Position numbers and translations under genes: made by a program
NCBI RefSeq assembly: GCF_027595985.1
Contig: NC_073313.1
Span: forward strand, 114,901,552 to 114,965,551
Reading direction: 5' to 3'
From: Sorex araneus
Lineage: Eukaryota; Chordata; Mammalia; Eulipotyphla; Soricidae
DNA: 64,000 nt
Notes under the pieces: generated by a model
The model's input: the letters and a program-made list of their open reading frames with translations, nothing else
Databases searched by the model: none
Told to the model about the DNA's origin: nothing
In this document: positions 1 to 12,290 of the stretch, piece after piece
Position numbering within the stretch: position 1 is the stretch's first letter
Layout of the letters: every line of letters starts with the position of its first letter

Positions 1-1030
1 GACAGAAAACACACTCTAAACTGGAGTGTTTGTGGGGGCGGGGGAACGGAGAGAGGTTTTAAATGCCCTCACGTTTTTAGGTATAGGTCGCTCGTGTCCT
101 TTCTACAGCACCTGTATTTATCTCAAATGTGTGTTCATAAACAGGATAAAAGTAAATAGCAAAACATAATCGTCCACAAAGGGTTAGTCTCTGACAGATG
201 ATCCCCTCCCCCCATTCCCACGGGTATTTTAGAATTCACTCTGACACTATGCACAGTGAGATAATATTGTATAGTATATCACTATAAAGTTTAAAACGAT
301 ATCCCAGAAACATTCTCTCACAAAACAATCTTAGGTTGTAGGTATTGTTAATACTGTGTATATTTTTGGAATTGCAGCAATAGATTCAGATGTTAAATAA
401 TTTCTTATTTGAAACTAATAACAAAAGCATAACTTGGGTCCACAGACTTTGAGCTTAAGAAAAAGTTCCCTATTTTCATTAGCACCCATAAATCCTTTAC
501 CCTCTCTCTCTGACTTTTCAGCACAGAGCATTTGCCATTCTCTGCGGTACATACATTCAAAGGAATTGCAAATATTTATTGTTTTGGACAATATATTCTT
601 GTTCGAGAAATTCAGGCAAATATACTAGATCATTCAGTGGAACAATAAATTCTGAACTAAATGTGAAGAACCAGGAACTCTCAAAATGGATCCAAACTAA
701 TCTACTAAAAGTCCTGGGGAATATCTGATCATCCTACAGGATAGGAGGGATAGGAATGTCATTTATAAATTTTCAGAGCAAACAAACCCCAGTCACAAGT
801 TTGAAACCTAAAGATTCATTTATTTGAATAAGTGTCTAATAAAATTGTAAAGAGAACTCTGAGCACTTGCATATACAAGGAATTGATCCTTAGCAAAACA
901 AAAGCCTGTGCTCATTGGAAATTTATACTACCAGCGTAGGAGACAGACATTAATGATATGCACACAGAAACTAATGTAAAATTCCTAAGTAACGTGAAGA
1001 TATGACAAATTTTTAGGACTGAGAGATTAT
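1..1030. other. AT-rich intergenic DNA, no gene seen
   Basis: I find no supported coding exon, RNA gene or recognisable young repeat here. The only open frames are short and have low-complexity translations. It may contain unrecognised ancient repeats. Confidence 0.5.
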
Positions 1031-1035
1031 GAAGG

Positions 1036-1625
1036 AGAGTGACCTGCCTGGTAATTATGATGCACTCAAAAGCATAGATGTATCACAGACAAGTCAGATA
1101 ATCAAGACATTGGCATTTCACTTGTTTGGGCAAGCAAACCCTCATCTGCACAGACAGACAGAGTCTCATTATTTGTTCTAAAACACTCATTTACATATGG
1201 AATCTGTTTGGTCAACTTTGCAAGCCATCATTTACATAGGGATTAACCAACTTGAAGTGGCATATGTAATTGATTGATGCATAGCCAGCAAAATAGAGTT
1301 GAGACAACTAAGGGGCAGGGATACATAGCCTATACAAGCCCAAATCGCTCTATGGAGAGATGGGGGCTACAGGAGAGAAGTTGCAGTGGATGAGATTAGA
1401 ATGGAAGAGTTTGGAGATTGTCAGTTGGAGAGCAGGCGTTAAGGTATGGTAGTAGAGGTTGCAGTGTCACACAGGCTACTCTTACTGACGAGCTGAAGAT
1501 TACATTAAAGAGGCATCCTACAGAGGTGTGCTTATGTTAGCAATGAAATAAAAAACAGTAACATTGAAAACATTTGGTAGCCACATGCTATTCTTACACA
1601 CAGTCCACTAGAACCTGAAGCTAGT
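1036..1625 (+). mobile_element. Old ERV-type LTR-like repeat, copy 1
   Basis: The same sequence occurs in opposite orientation at 18700-19290. Shared blocks include a region around 1305-1345 with a TATA-like stretch followed by 'caagccca', the segment 'gctgaagattacat' near 1492, and an 'aataaaa' polyadenylation-type signal near 1545. A conserved tail with 'ttcttacacaca' lies near 1590. The order promoter-like box, polyadenylation signal, short tail is that of a solo LTR. I cannot fix the exact ends or the ERV class, and no internal retroviral genes are visible beside it. Confidence 0.5.
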
Positions 1626-1659
1626 AAAAACTACTGCAACAGATGAGTAATCACCAACT

Positions 1660-2084
1660 GTGGACTGACGATAACAGATTTGGTGATGGGCTTGTGAAGT
1701 TTTAGTGATAAAACATGAGAAGAACCTCAGGAAAATTAAATATTTTTCACAAGAAGAAAAATTTTAAATCTAATAGATTTTTGTCAACAGAAGATCTTCT
1801 TGACAAATTTTGAAAGGAACTCATTTAAACATAAGTAAGAAATAGTAATACTCTAAATAATATAATAAAAAACAGAAACTTGAGCAAGGTGGTAATTTGA
1901 AATACAATAACAAAAACAATAGGAAAAAGACAAAAAACATAAAAGGGGATAAATAAAAGAATTAATATATGCAAATTATGATGAATCAATACAAGCATAC
2001 ACCAAAAACACTATTTTATTTTTACTTTTATACTTTAATTTTTATTTCTTTGGGGGGGGTGTAGACCATCCATGGTAACTCACA
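1660..2084. other. AT-rich DNA, nothing recognised
   Basis: A-rich stretch between the LTR-like repeat and the RTE element, ending in a run of G residues at about 2051-2058. No frame, repeat or RNA gene is supported. Confidence 0.4.
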
Positions 2085-4400
2085 GTTTCAGAAGGCCAAA
2101 TCTAAACGCTGGACATGGGAGTGTCCCGGTGGGCATTTCCACGATGAAATTGACCACATCATATTCAATCAAAGGTTTTGCCTGACCAATGTCACTGTTG
2201 TCCCAAAATTCTAAACATGATCGGACCACGGTCTTCTTTGTGCAAAATTCTACTTCACAGAGCAGGGGAAAAGGTCTGCAAAATTTAAGTCTAAGAAGGC
2301 AACTCCCAGAATGATGACCAACTGGGAGCTCTTTGGCACTATTGCAGCAACGTGGGAAGATGCCGCCCTTGACAACATTGACGGGGAATACGATTGACTG
2401 TATCAGCACCTCCATGACTGTGCAAAGAATGCTGAGAGTGAGAAAGCCACAAACAGATGCCTGTCTTCAGAAATTTTCGATCTCATTGGTCAACTTGTTT
2501 TGGCGTGAGCCTCAGGCAACCACAAGCTAACGTCCGAGCTCACAAAGCTGTGTAGAGATGCGATAAAGGAAGACCTCCAAGAGAGAAGAGCAGCAGTGTT
2601 GGCCAATGCGGCAGAAGCCGGGAAAAGTATTTGCAATGCTCCCCTATCCTTCGCCAACTACAAGACCAAGATAACTGCCCTCAGACGTCCTGATGGATCT
2701 ATCGCATCTTCCAGAAAGACAATGGAGAGGATTATTCACGACTTCTACTTCGATCTCTTTGAAAGCCATGTCCACCTGCCCATATACCAAATTCCACAGG
2801 ATGGATATGTCATTCCCAATGTCCTCCCTTCCAAAATCCAACATACCATTTTGTCAGTAAAGACGCGTACAGCACCCAGTCCAGACATGGTCAGACCCGA
2901 ACACCTGAAGAAGCCAGTACTCATCAATACACTGGCTCAGCTCTTAACACACTACCTGTCAGAATGCAAGGTTCCATCCCAATTGAAAATGAGCAGGACT
3001 GTCCTGTTGTACAAGAGGGAGACATCCACGACATCAGCAACTATCGCCCAATCCACGACATCGGCAACTATCGCCCAATCGGTCCGTTGTCCTTCGTCTA
3101 CAAGTTGTTCAATTGAGTCATCCTGAATAGAATAGGGAGAACACTAGACATAGGACAACTATGTAAGCAATCCAGGTTCTGAAAAGGATTCAGCATGGTC
3201 GACCATATCCACACAGTGGCCAAGCTCATTGAAGTTTCTCGAGAGTTCAAGATGCCGCTCCGTCTAACGTTCATCGATTTAAATAAGGCCTTTGATTCTA
3301 TTGAGACTGAAGCAGTCATCGAAGACCTAGGCAAACAGAGCATTAAAACTCATTACATCAACACCTTCTGCAAGCTGTATTATGGATTCACCACCAAAAT
3401 ATCACCATTCTACACGGAAGTCATCATTGACGTAAAGAGAAGGGTTCGGCAGGGTGATACCATTTCAGTAAAACTCTTCAGTGCCACCCTCAAGAACATC
3501 ATGCAACGACTTGAATGGGAAGGAATGGGAGTGAAGCCAGACGGTCAGCAACTACACCATCTCCACTTCCCTGATGACGTCGTTCTCATAACGCCAAACA
3601 TTAGCCAAGCGGCACAAATGTTGGCCAACTTCAATTGCAAGTATGTAGAGGTCGGACTGCAGCTGAATCTCAGCAAAACAATGTTCATGAAAAACAAACT
3701 AGTCCCTGACAATCCATTTGTTCTCAATGAAACGAACATCTCCAAATGCAGCAGCCATATGTACCTGGGTTGAGAACTCAACATGAGGAATGACTTAGCT
3801 CCAGAACTGCGCAGGAGATAGAGAGCAGCGTGGAACGCCTTCAAGAGCGTTGAAGGAGTAGTTAAGAGAACGAAGAACCTCTGGTTCCAGGCACATCTTT
3901 TCAACTCCACCATTCTTCCTGCACTAACATATGCCTCAGAGACCTGGGCCTTACGCAAACAGGAAGAGAATGCTATTCAGGTATCCCAGAGAGGAATCGA
4001 AAGAGCTATACTTGGAGAATCACTTTTCATTCAAGTAAGAGAAGGAATCCGGGGTTCCAACCTCCATTGACGGTCAAGAATCAGGGATGCTATCTCATTT
4101 GCCAAGGCATCAAAAACCAGATGGGCTGGACTAGTAATGCAATTTAGAGATGAACACTGGACTAGAGCTGTTACCGACTGGATTCCACAAGATGTCAAAA
4201 GACTGCGTGGCCACCCACCTATAAGATGGTGAAACTTCTTCGTCAAAACCCTGAATGAATGGTTTGAAGCTCTTCATGTTCCTGGAGTGAGCAGATACCA
4301 TTGGGCTACCCTAGCATGTGACAGCGATGAATGGAGACGTTACTGGCTCCCGCTCAAGCAAATCCAAGATTTACAGGATGACAAGTGATGAAGATATTAC
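2085..4400 (+). mobile_element. RTE-clade non-LTR retrotransposon, 5'-truncated (RTE1_Sar-like), copy 1
   Basis: Read conceptually across frameshifts and stops, this encodes the end of an apurinic-type endonuclease and a complete reverse transcriptase. The endonuclease end shows 'EIDHII' and 'SDH' near 2140-2225. The RT segment opens with residues like LANAAEAGKS near 2600. The palm has FIDLNKAFD at about 3270-3300, VRQGDT near 3445, and FPDD near 3570 where FADD is expected. The C-terminal region ends WRRYWLPLKQ...DDK-stop at about 4330-4389, followed directly by an AT-rich tail of 'ataat' units. These motifs are RTE type, not L1, and resemble parasitic-nematode RTE proteins. A horizontally transferred RTE has, as I recall, been reported in the common shrew. 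Broken by several stops, so not active. Confidence 0.88.
2596..3773 (+). pseudogene. Decayed RTE reverse transcriptase coding region
   Basis: The two longest open segments of the RTE element, 2596-3126 and 3195-3773, carry the fingers and palm of the reverse transcriptase. A tandem duplication of about 27 bp ('gcaactatcgcccaatc' repeated near 3040-3080) and a stop at 3125 separate them. Catalytic motif A is present (F-I-D-L-N-K-A-F-D). Motif C reads F-P-D-D instead of F-A-D-D. The natural protein would be a fused endonuclease-RT; the N-terminal half is missing through 5' truncation. Confidence 0.8.
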
Positions 4401-4489
4401 AATATAATATAATATAGATATTATCTTAGATATTATCTCTTTCTCAGGTGAGCTTTCAAATATTTTGTGAATGTCATTATTTTAGTCAT

Positions 4490-4690
4490 CTTTTATTCTT
4501 TTATTTTAATTTTTGGAGTGAGGATCATATCTTGTTGTGCTCAAGGATCACTCCTATCTCTATGTTCAGGAATGAATCCTGAAAGAATTATGGGAACCAT
4601 GTGGGGTGCCAGAAATTGAACTCTGGTCAGCCATGTGCAAGGTAGCCCCACTGTACTCTCAATAATATCTCATTAGCACTTTCTAGTTAT
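4490..4690 (-). mobile_element. Old tRNA-derived SINE, A-tailed type
   Basis: Read on the minus strand it follows the shrew SINE plan: decayed tRNA-like head, 'gaccatatgggatgc'-like middle, then a 'caggagtgatcc'-like block and an A-rich end. It is much more diverged than the copies at 35717 or 52641, so it is an early insertion. Confidence 0.55.
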
Positions 4691-4857
4691 TCTTTGTGTG
4701 TGCGTTTGTGTGATACAGGATCTTCTTAATCTAATGTAATTCCATGTGTTTACTTTTCCTTCATCTATTTTGCCAGTGGCATTGTGCCCTTGAAGATGCC
4801 TGTAGATTCAATGTTACAAAAGGTTATGCCTGTTTTCCTCAATATAGTTTAAGGGTT

Positions 4858-5005
4858 CAGCTTTCGGGCTATACTCAGCTGTGATCATGCCTTACTACTG
4901 TCTCTGCACTCAGTGTCCACTTCTGGCAGAACTCGGGGGGATGTATGAAGTGTCTGGGACTGAACCCAGGTTGATCTGTTTTACTATCTCTACAGTCCAT
5001 TAATT
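4858..5005 (-). mobile_element. Very old SINE fragment (tentative)
   Basis: A fragment with the reversed SINE phrase order ('actcagtgtccacttctgg', then 'gggactgaacccaggttga') typical of the A-tailed SINE family read backwards. High divergence makes the limits approximate. Confidence 0.4.
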
Positions 5006-5024
5006 TAGTTTTGTCTAGTGATGT

Positions 5025-5320
5025 GGGGGATATGGAACTTTTATCCAATGCTGGTGGGACTGTTCACTGGTTCAATATTCCTGTAAAGCAGAATGAAAAC
5101 CTATTTAAGAAATATAGACTTCAGCTTCATATGATCAGCACTTTCACTTACCAACTTCTACCCCAAGGTTCAAAACTACTATGTTGATAAAAACTTTTTT
5201 GTTTTCTTAAAGAAAGACTTCCATGTTCTTCACTATTGTTCAACATACAACTGGAAGTCCTATCTGCAGTAACTAGACTAGAAAAGGAAATCAGAATTCT
5301 TTCTGCTACTTGTGAACCAG
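5025..5320 (+). mobile_element. Old L1 ORF2 fragments
   Basis: Two short L1-like pieces. 5030-5100 resembles the C-terminal coding part of ORF2 ('tgctggtgggactgt'). 5215-5290 resembles the reverse transcriptase segment around 'ttgttcaacatacaactgg'. Both are in plus orientation and decayed. Confidence 0.5.
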
Positions 5321-5439
5321 GGAATTTCCTGATGTTGATTCTTCAACCCAGAATCTGCCCTCCAAAAAAATACAAAAGCAACGTTGAGCAGCTCAAGAAT
5401 CCAAAGTGCAAAGTTCACAGTGGTAAAAAAACGCAAAAG

Positions 5440-7813
5440 TCCAGCCGGCTAAGTGAGTGAAGATGCTAGCCCAGAAGACCCAACCAGTAATAATGAGATA
5501 TATAAACTATGAATTTAGAACGGAGCTGTTAAAAATACATAAAGAGCTCAAAGAAACAATGAAATGAATCACCAAAAAATACAAGCGGACATGAGAACAG
5601 AAATGAGGAAAATACAAATAAAAATACAAAGAGAAATGACATCTGAAAAACCTGGTAGGTTAGTGAAAAATTCACTGTAAGGTCTCAGCAGGAGAGTAAA
5701 AGCTGCTAAGGACAGAATCAGTGAGCTCCAAGATAAGGTGGAGAGAATCTCCAGAGAATAGCAGAAGATGGAAAAGAGCCTTAAAATAAAACAGAAGATG
5801 AAAAAGAGTGTTTGGATGAATTTAAGAAGAATTAATAGACTCAAAACCATTGTAACAAGAACTAAATGAGCTAGTTTAAGACAAGATAAGCCCCTCAAAC
5901 TCCTGCAGAAAGGTGGGGCAAAAGCCCATAATAATAATCTCTCTCAATATCAATGGGTTAAGAAAAACCAATTAAGAGACACAGTGTGGCCAGATGGATT
6001 AGAAAATTGAGCCCATCTTTCTGTTGCCTGCAAGAAACACATCTGATCAGTCAGAGCAAACACAGACTCAAAGTTAAAGTCTGGAAAACAATTCTACAAG
6101 CAAACAATTCCCCTGCCCCAAAGCCAGGGTGACCGTACTAGTATCAGATTATACAGAATTCAGTATGAAGAACGTTATAAAATACTGTGAATGTTATTTC
6201 TTTAAGTAAATATCATTTCTTGATGAATACATCAGGAAGAACTCACACTCCTTAATGTATATGCACTGAATAAGGAATAAACAAACTACTGCTAATAGAC
6301 TTGAAGACAACTATGGCAACACAATAGTAGTCAGAGATTTGAACACTGCATTGGCATGTATTGATAGATCAATCAAACTAACACTAAGCAAGGAAATACT
6401 TTATTTGAGGGATGAAATGGAAGTGAAGGTGTTAGTAGATATACATATAGGAATTCTCATTCCCCAAAAGCTGAATAAACATTTTTCTCCAGTGCACATG
6501 GGACATTCTCCAAGGTAGACCACATGCTGAGCCACAAAACATACCTCCATACAATTAAGAGGATAGAAATGGAATCAACTATCTTTGCAGACCTAGTGAA
6601 TCACACAGAAATTGAGAATCAAATCAAATACTTAAAAACTAAACAGCTTTCTACTGAACAACCAGTGGTTTAGGAGAGGAAATCAAAGAGTAAATTGAAA
6701 GATTCCTGGAAATAAATAAATGTGAATGAAGACATGAGCTACCAGAATTTGTGGGACACGGCAAAAACAAGTTAAGAAGAAAGTTTATAGAACTGCAAGC
6801 ATTCATAAGGAAGGAAGGAAGGAAGGAAGGAAGGAAGGAAGGAAGGAAGGAAGGAAGGAAGGAAGGAAGGAAGGAAGGAAGCGAGGAAGGAAGGAAAAAA
6901 GGAGGGAAGGAAGGGTCCACATAAAAACTTAAGCTCACAGCTTAAGATCTTGGAAAATGACCATCAAAAGGTGCCCAAGCAAGGCAAGATAAAGGAAGTA
7001 ATAGAACTTAGAGCAGAAATCAATGAGTCAGAATTTTAAAAAAAAATCCAAATTATCAACAAAATCAAGATCTGATTCTTTAAGAAAAATCAATAAACCA
7101 CTTAGCAAGACTCACAAAGAAACAGAGAACAATCCTAATAAACAAAAATAAATGAAAAGGGGGACATCACAACAGAGACTACAGAAATCCACAGGATAAT
7201 CAAAGACTACTTTGAAAATCTTTGCTCCATGAATCAAGAGAACCTTGAAAAAAGGAATAAATTCCTTGATTCCTATGACCTCTCAAGGCAAAATCAATAA
7301 TATTTTGAATACATGAACAGACTTATTATTATCAAGAAATATGAAATGACAATCAAAAATCGTCCCCAAACAAAAATGCAGGCCCAGAAGGATTCAATAG
7401 TGAAGCCTTTCAAACGTTTAAAGAAAATATACTGCCAATTCCTTTCAAGCTTTTATAGTAAATCAAAGAAACAGAAAAATTCCCCAATGTTTTCTATGAG
7501 GTAAATATCCTGATATTCAAAGCAGACAGAGACATTAGGAAATAAAAAAGAAATTAGTAGTCCGATAATCCTGATGAACACAGATGTAAAAATCCTCAAC
7601 AAAACACTGGCAAATAGAATCTAACAACTCATCAAAAAAATTCATAAACCATGACCATATAGGATTCATCCTGGGGATGCAAGGATGCTTTAATATTCTC
7701 AAGGCAATCAATATAATACACCAAATAAATAAAAAGAAAAGGTAAAAGATAAAAAGCATATGATTATATCAATAGATATGATTGATATCTATCATATGCA
7801 GAAAAAGACCCAG
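5440..7813 (+). mobile_element. L1 retrotransposon, plus strand, first part (ORF1 end and ORF2 start)
   Basis: Contains a degenerate ORF1 (about 5460-5900, coiled-coil-like lysine and glutamate-rich frames). From about 5930 comes the ORF2 endonuclease, whose start reads like ISLNINGL; the decayed RT region runs on to 7800. The same L1 resumes at 8851 after an RTE insertion with a 12-bp target duplication. Further nested insertions split it again before its 3' part at 12291. Stops and frameshifts throughout show an inactive relic. Confidence 0.75.
6807..6914 (+). repeat. (GGAA)n microsatellite inside L1
   Basis: About 25 uninterrupted copies of the tetranucleotide, then slightly degenerate units. 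It has expanded inside an L1 ORF2 coding stretch. Its complement gives a false proline-serine-phenylalanine reading frame. Confidence 0.95.
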
Positions 7814-7825
7814 TACTCATGATAA

Positions 7826-8838
7826 CTGGTCCCTGAAGCTCCATTTGCTCTCAATGGAACGAACATCTCCGAATGCAGCAGCTATGTGTACCTGCGTCGA
7901 GAAATCAGCATGAGAGACTTGGTGCCAGAACTGCGCAGGAAGAAGAGAGCAGCGTGGAATGCATTCAAGAGCATCGAAGAGGTGGTTAAGAGAATGAAGA
8001 ACCTCCAACTCCGGGCACATCTTTTCGATTCCACCATTCTTCATCCACTAACATATGCCTCAGACACCAGGGCCCCACGAAAGCAGGATGAGAACGCTAT
8101 TAGGGTACCCCAAAGAGGAATCGAAAGAGCTATGCTGAGAATATCATGTCTCACTCAAGTGAGTGAAGGAATCCGGAGTTCTGACCTCTGTCGATGGTCA
8201 AGAATCAGGGATGCTGTCTCGTTTGCCAAGGCATCAAAAATCAGATGGGCCGGTCATGTAATGCGATTCAGAGACGACCGCTGGACTAGAACTGTTACTG
8301 TCTGGATTCTACGGGACGTCAGAAGACCTCGTGGCTGCCCACCAACTAGATAGTCAGATTTCTTTGTCAAATCCCTGAATAAACGATTTGAGGCTCTTCC
8401 TGTTCCTGGAGCAACCAGATATCATTGGGCTGCATTAGCACGCAACAGGGACAAATGGAGACGTTACTGGCGCCCGCTCAAGCAAATCGAAGATCAATGG
8501 GACTGTTGGTATACAACATCCCATAATCTCAGGTCTAGCTAGGCCTGGATGTAAACGGTTTATGTTTTGGTTACTGTAACTTTAAATGGCAGTTACTGTT
8601 TCCGTTGGTTGATTTGCATATTCGCCTATGTGGCTGAATATGATTGTTTTGTATGTTAATTTAATAAATAAAAGGAGGTTGAACAGGCTGCTCTCGGGCA
8701 GGCCATAACACAAAACCTCCGGAGGCAGTCCTGTGATCCTCCCCAAAAAATGTATATTTCTTCTGCGAGTAAAGTGCCTCTGACTCTCCGGTAAAATTGC
8801 AACATTGTTGCAATAGGGACTACAAGTGATACAAGTGA
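7826..8838 (+). mobile_element. RTE retrotransposon, 3' end only, copy 2
   Basis: 5'-truncated RTE that inserted into the L1. A perfect 12-bp target duplication, 'tactcatgataa', lies at 7814-7825 and 8839-8850. It encodes the region after the RT domain (an open stretch at 7886-8353 with residues such as WAGHVMRFRDDRWTR) and the C-terminal [13 protein letters not shown]. It then ends in a short tandem tail of 'acaagtgat' units at 8821-8838. A solo LTR (8504-8815) sits inside its last few bases. Copy 2 is less broken than copy 1. Confidence 0.88.
8504..8815 (+). mobile_element. Solo ERV-type LTR inserted in the RTE tail
   Basis: A 312-bp segment begins 'tgttgg' and ends 'gcaata'. It is flanked by the 5-bp direct repeat 'gggac' at 8499-8503 and 8816-8820. 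Removing it rejoins the RTE end into a normal tail. Inside are an 'aataaataaa' polyadenylation-type signal near 8664 and a pyrimidine and CT-rich downstream part. This fits an LTR left by recombination between provirus ends. No viral genes are present. The ERV class is uncertain. Confidence 0.65.
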
Positions 8839-8850
8839 TACTCATGATAA

Positions 8851-9537
8851 AAACTCTCAACAAAATGGGAGTTGACGGAAGCAACTTTGTTATAGCCAAA
8901 GCCATCTAGTACAAGTTTGCAACAAGCACTATTCTTAATGGGGAAAAATAAAGACTTTCCTGCTAAGACCAGGCACAAGACAAGATTGACCACTCTTGCC
9001 ACTCTTATTCAATTAAGTACTAAAAATACTTGCAACAGCGATTATTCAGGAAAAACATATCAAGGGCATACATATAGGTAAGGAAGAAGTCAAGCTTTCA
9101 CTATTTTAAAATGACATGATAATATACTTAGAAAATCCAAAAGAATACTAAAAAGCTCCTAGAAACAATAGATTTGTATAGCAAAGTGGCAGGTTGCAAT
9201 CAATACTCAAAGGTTCATGGATTTCTTATATACAAATAATTAAAGAGAGTAGAGAGATATTAGAGAACATAGTCCCAGAGTCAATTGTGCTTCAGAAAAC
9301 CAAGTACCTCAGAATCAGTTTAACTAAAGAGGTGAAGAAAGTACATAAATAAAACTACAAAACACCACTGGAAGAAATAAAAGAGGACATGATAACATGG
9401 AAACATCCCCTCCTAATGGATTATGAAGATTAAAAATTATCAAATTACGAATGCTCCATAAAGCATTCTACAGATTCAATGTGGTCCCTATAATAATATC
9501 CAGGGCATTTCTCAAAGAAATGAATATAATATTCAAA
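8851..9537 (+). mobile_element. L1 plus strand, second part (RT and post-RT)
   Basis: Direct continuation of the L1 broken at 7813. It carries decayed RT coding sequence with 'caagacaagattgaccactctt' homology near 8975 and later ORF2 sequence to about 9535. Orientation and reading order match the part before the RTE insertion. Confidence 0.75.
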
Positions 9538-9544
9538 TAATTCT

Positions 9545-9663
9545 TTGTTTTTAATTTATTTTTTTATTGAATCACCATGTGGAAAGTTACAAAGCTTTCA
9601 GGCTTAAGTCTCAGTTACACAATGCTTGAACACCCATCCCTTCACCATCCCTTCACCAGTGCA
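9545..9663 (-). mobile_element. L1 3'-end stub
   Basis: A roughly 120-bp insertion of the extreme 3' UTR of the young L1 family, minus strand. It starts with a T-rich run and 'attgaatcaccatg', the signature L1 end also seen at 38031, 44275 and 52189. Extreme 5' truncation is usual for L1 insertions. A short 'aattctt' repeat may be the target duplication. Confidence 0.75.
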
Positions 9664-9812
9664 TATATAACACAATTCTTGGGGAAAAGATGATGGAAGG
9701 CAAAATCTTCCCAGACTTCAAAGTATACTACAAAACGATAGTAATTTAAAAAGCTCTGTATTGGAATAAAGACATATCCACAGATCAGTGGAATCGACCC
9801 ACACATTAATGA
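9664..9812 (+). mobile_element. L1 plus strand, third part
   Basis: Short continuation of the plus-strand L1 ('gatggaaggcaaaatcttcc' and 'tatactacaaaacgatag'), corresponding to late ORF2. It is cut by the minus-strand L1 that follows. Confidence 0.65.
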
Positions 9813-12290
9813 TTAATCTTTTTTTAAATTGGATCACTGTGAGATAGGTGACAAAGCTTTCAAGTTTGAGTTTCAGTCATAAAATGATTGAACACCCATC
9901 CCTCCACCAGTGCACATTTTCCACCACCAATGTTCCCAGTGTCCTCACCCCAACCAACCCCTCCTCCTGCATCTATGACAAACAATTTTCCCCACACTCT
10001 CTCTTTACTTTGTGGCATCATAGTTTGCAATACAGGTTCTGAGAAGCTATCACGTTTGGTCCTTTATCTACTTTTAGCACACACCTCCCACCCCAAACGA
10101 TCCCTCCAACCATTATTGGTTTAATGATCCCTTCTCTATTCCACCTGACTTCTCCTGGAACTCATGAGGCAGGCTTCCAACCATGGAACAATATTCCTGT
10201 CCCTGTCCCTACTGTCCTTGGGTATCAATTTCATATTATATTATTTTATATTCCACAAATGCATGCAGTTATTCTATGCCTGTCCCTCTCTTTCTCACTC
10301 ATTTCACTTAGCATGATACTCTCCATGACCATCCACTTATAAGAAAATTTCATGTATCTTTCCTAACAGCTGCATAGTATTCCATTGTGTAGACATACTA
10401 TTGTGTTCCATTAATCAGCTGTCTGTTCTTGGGCACTCAGATTGTTTCCAGATTCTGGTTATTGTGAACAGTGCTGCAATGAACATACAGGTACAGATAT
10501 CATTTCTACTGAGCTTATTTTTGCGCCCTCGAGAAATATTCCCAGAAGTGGTATTGCAGGGTCATATGGTAGCTCAATTTCTAGTTTTTGAAGGAATGCC
10601 CATAATTTTTTCCAAAAAGGCTGACCAGTCAGAATTCCCACCTATAATGAAAGTGAGTCCCTTTCTCCCCACATCTGCATCAGCACTGGTTGTTCTTGTT
10701 CTTTTAGGTGTGTGCCAGTCTCTGTGGTGTGAGAGGATATCTCACTGTTGCTTTGATTTGCATCTACCCGATGATTAGTGCTATCGAATATTTTTTTCCG
10801 TGTCTTTTGGCCATTCGAATTTGTTCCTTAAGGAAGTTTCTGTTCATTTCTTCTCCCCATTTTTTGACGGGGTTGGAGGTTTTTTCTTGTACAATTCTAC
10901 CAATGTCTTGTATATCCTGGATATTAACCCCTTATCATATGGGTATTGGGTAAATATTATTTCCTATTCCATGGGCTTCCTTTGTATTTTTGTCACTGTT
11001 TTCTTTGAGGTTCAGAAGTTTATTAGTTTAATGAAGTCCCATTTGTTTATGTTTGTTTCCACTTGCTCGTTCAGTGGTATTTCATCCTTAAAGATCATTT
11101 TAGCTTCAATATCAAGGAGAGTTCTGCCTACATTTTTCTCCATGGACCTTATGGATTCAGGTCTGATATTGAGGTCTTTAATCCACTTTGATCTGACTTT
11201 TGTGTCTGGCCTTAGACAGAGGTCAGAGTTCATTTTTATGCAAGTAGCTATCCAGTTTTCCCAGCACAACTTGTTTAAGAGACTTTTCTTGTTCCACTCC
11301 ACATTTCTTGCTCCTTTATCAAAGATTAAGTGATCATATATTTGAGAGTCTGTGACAGAATATTCCACTCTTTTACATTGGTCTGCAGGTATGTTTTTAG
11401 TCCAATACCATACTGTTTTAATTACTACTGCTTTGTAGTACAGTTTGAAGTTGGGAAAGTGATGCCACCCATCTTCTTTATCCCAAGGATTGTTTTAGCT
11501 ATTTGTTGGGGTTATTGTTCCATATGAATTTCAGGAGTGTTTTGTCTATTTCTTTGAAAAATGTCATGGGTGTCCTGATAGGGACCACATTAAATCTGTA
11601 TAGTGCTTTGGAGAGTATTACCATTTTGATAATGTTAATCCTCCCTGTCCATGAACAGGGGATGTGTCTCCATTTCCGTGTGTCCTCTTTTATTTCTTGA
11701 AGTAGTCTTTTGCAATTTTCTTTGTATGGGTCCTTTACCTCTTTATTTAAGCTGATTCCTACGTACTTGATTTTCTGAGTCACTATTGTGAACGTGAATG
11801 TTTTTCAAAAATATTTCTTTCTTCTCTTTCATTATTTGTATATAGGAAAACCTAGACATTTGGGTATTGATTTTATAGCCTGACACCTTACTATACCAAC
11901 CTATTATTTCTAGGAAAAAATTTTTAGAGTCTTTATACTTTTTCTAAGTATAGTATCATATCACCTGCAAATAGCAATAGATTAGCCTCTTCCTTTCTTA
12001 TCTGTATGCCCTTGATATCTTTTTCTTGCCTAACTGCTATGGTAAGAACTTCCAATACTATATTGAATAGGAGCGTTGAGAGTGGGCAACCTTGCCTTGT
12101 CCCCGATCTTAGAGGGAAGACTTTTAGTTTCTTCCCATCAAGAAGGTTGATTTATGTGGGCTTGTGTTAGAAGACTTAGACTATATTGAGGAAAGTTCCT
12201 TCAGTGCCCATTTTGCTGAGAGTTTTCATCATAAACTGCTCCTGTATCTTGTCAGATGCTCTCTCTGTGTCTATTGATATAAATATTATT
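9813..12290 (-). mobile_element. L1 retrotransposon, minus strand, 5'-truncated
   Basis: Nested in the plus-strand L1. Its 3' UTR and reversed poly(A) begin at 9818. Late ORF2 occupies 10350-11800, with an open stretch at 11012-11368 in the usual 'KVRSKWIKDLNIRPESI' region. It is truncated in the RT domain near 12290. Frameshifts and stops are frequent. Confidence 0.85.

Noticed and set aside
6651..6938. Proline-serine-phenylalanine repeat frame, minus strand
   Set aside because: Complement of the GGAA microsatellite inside L1.
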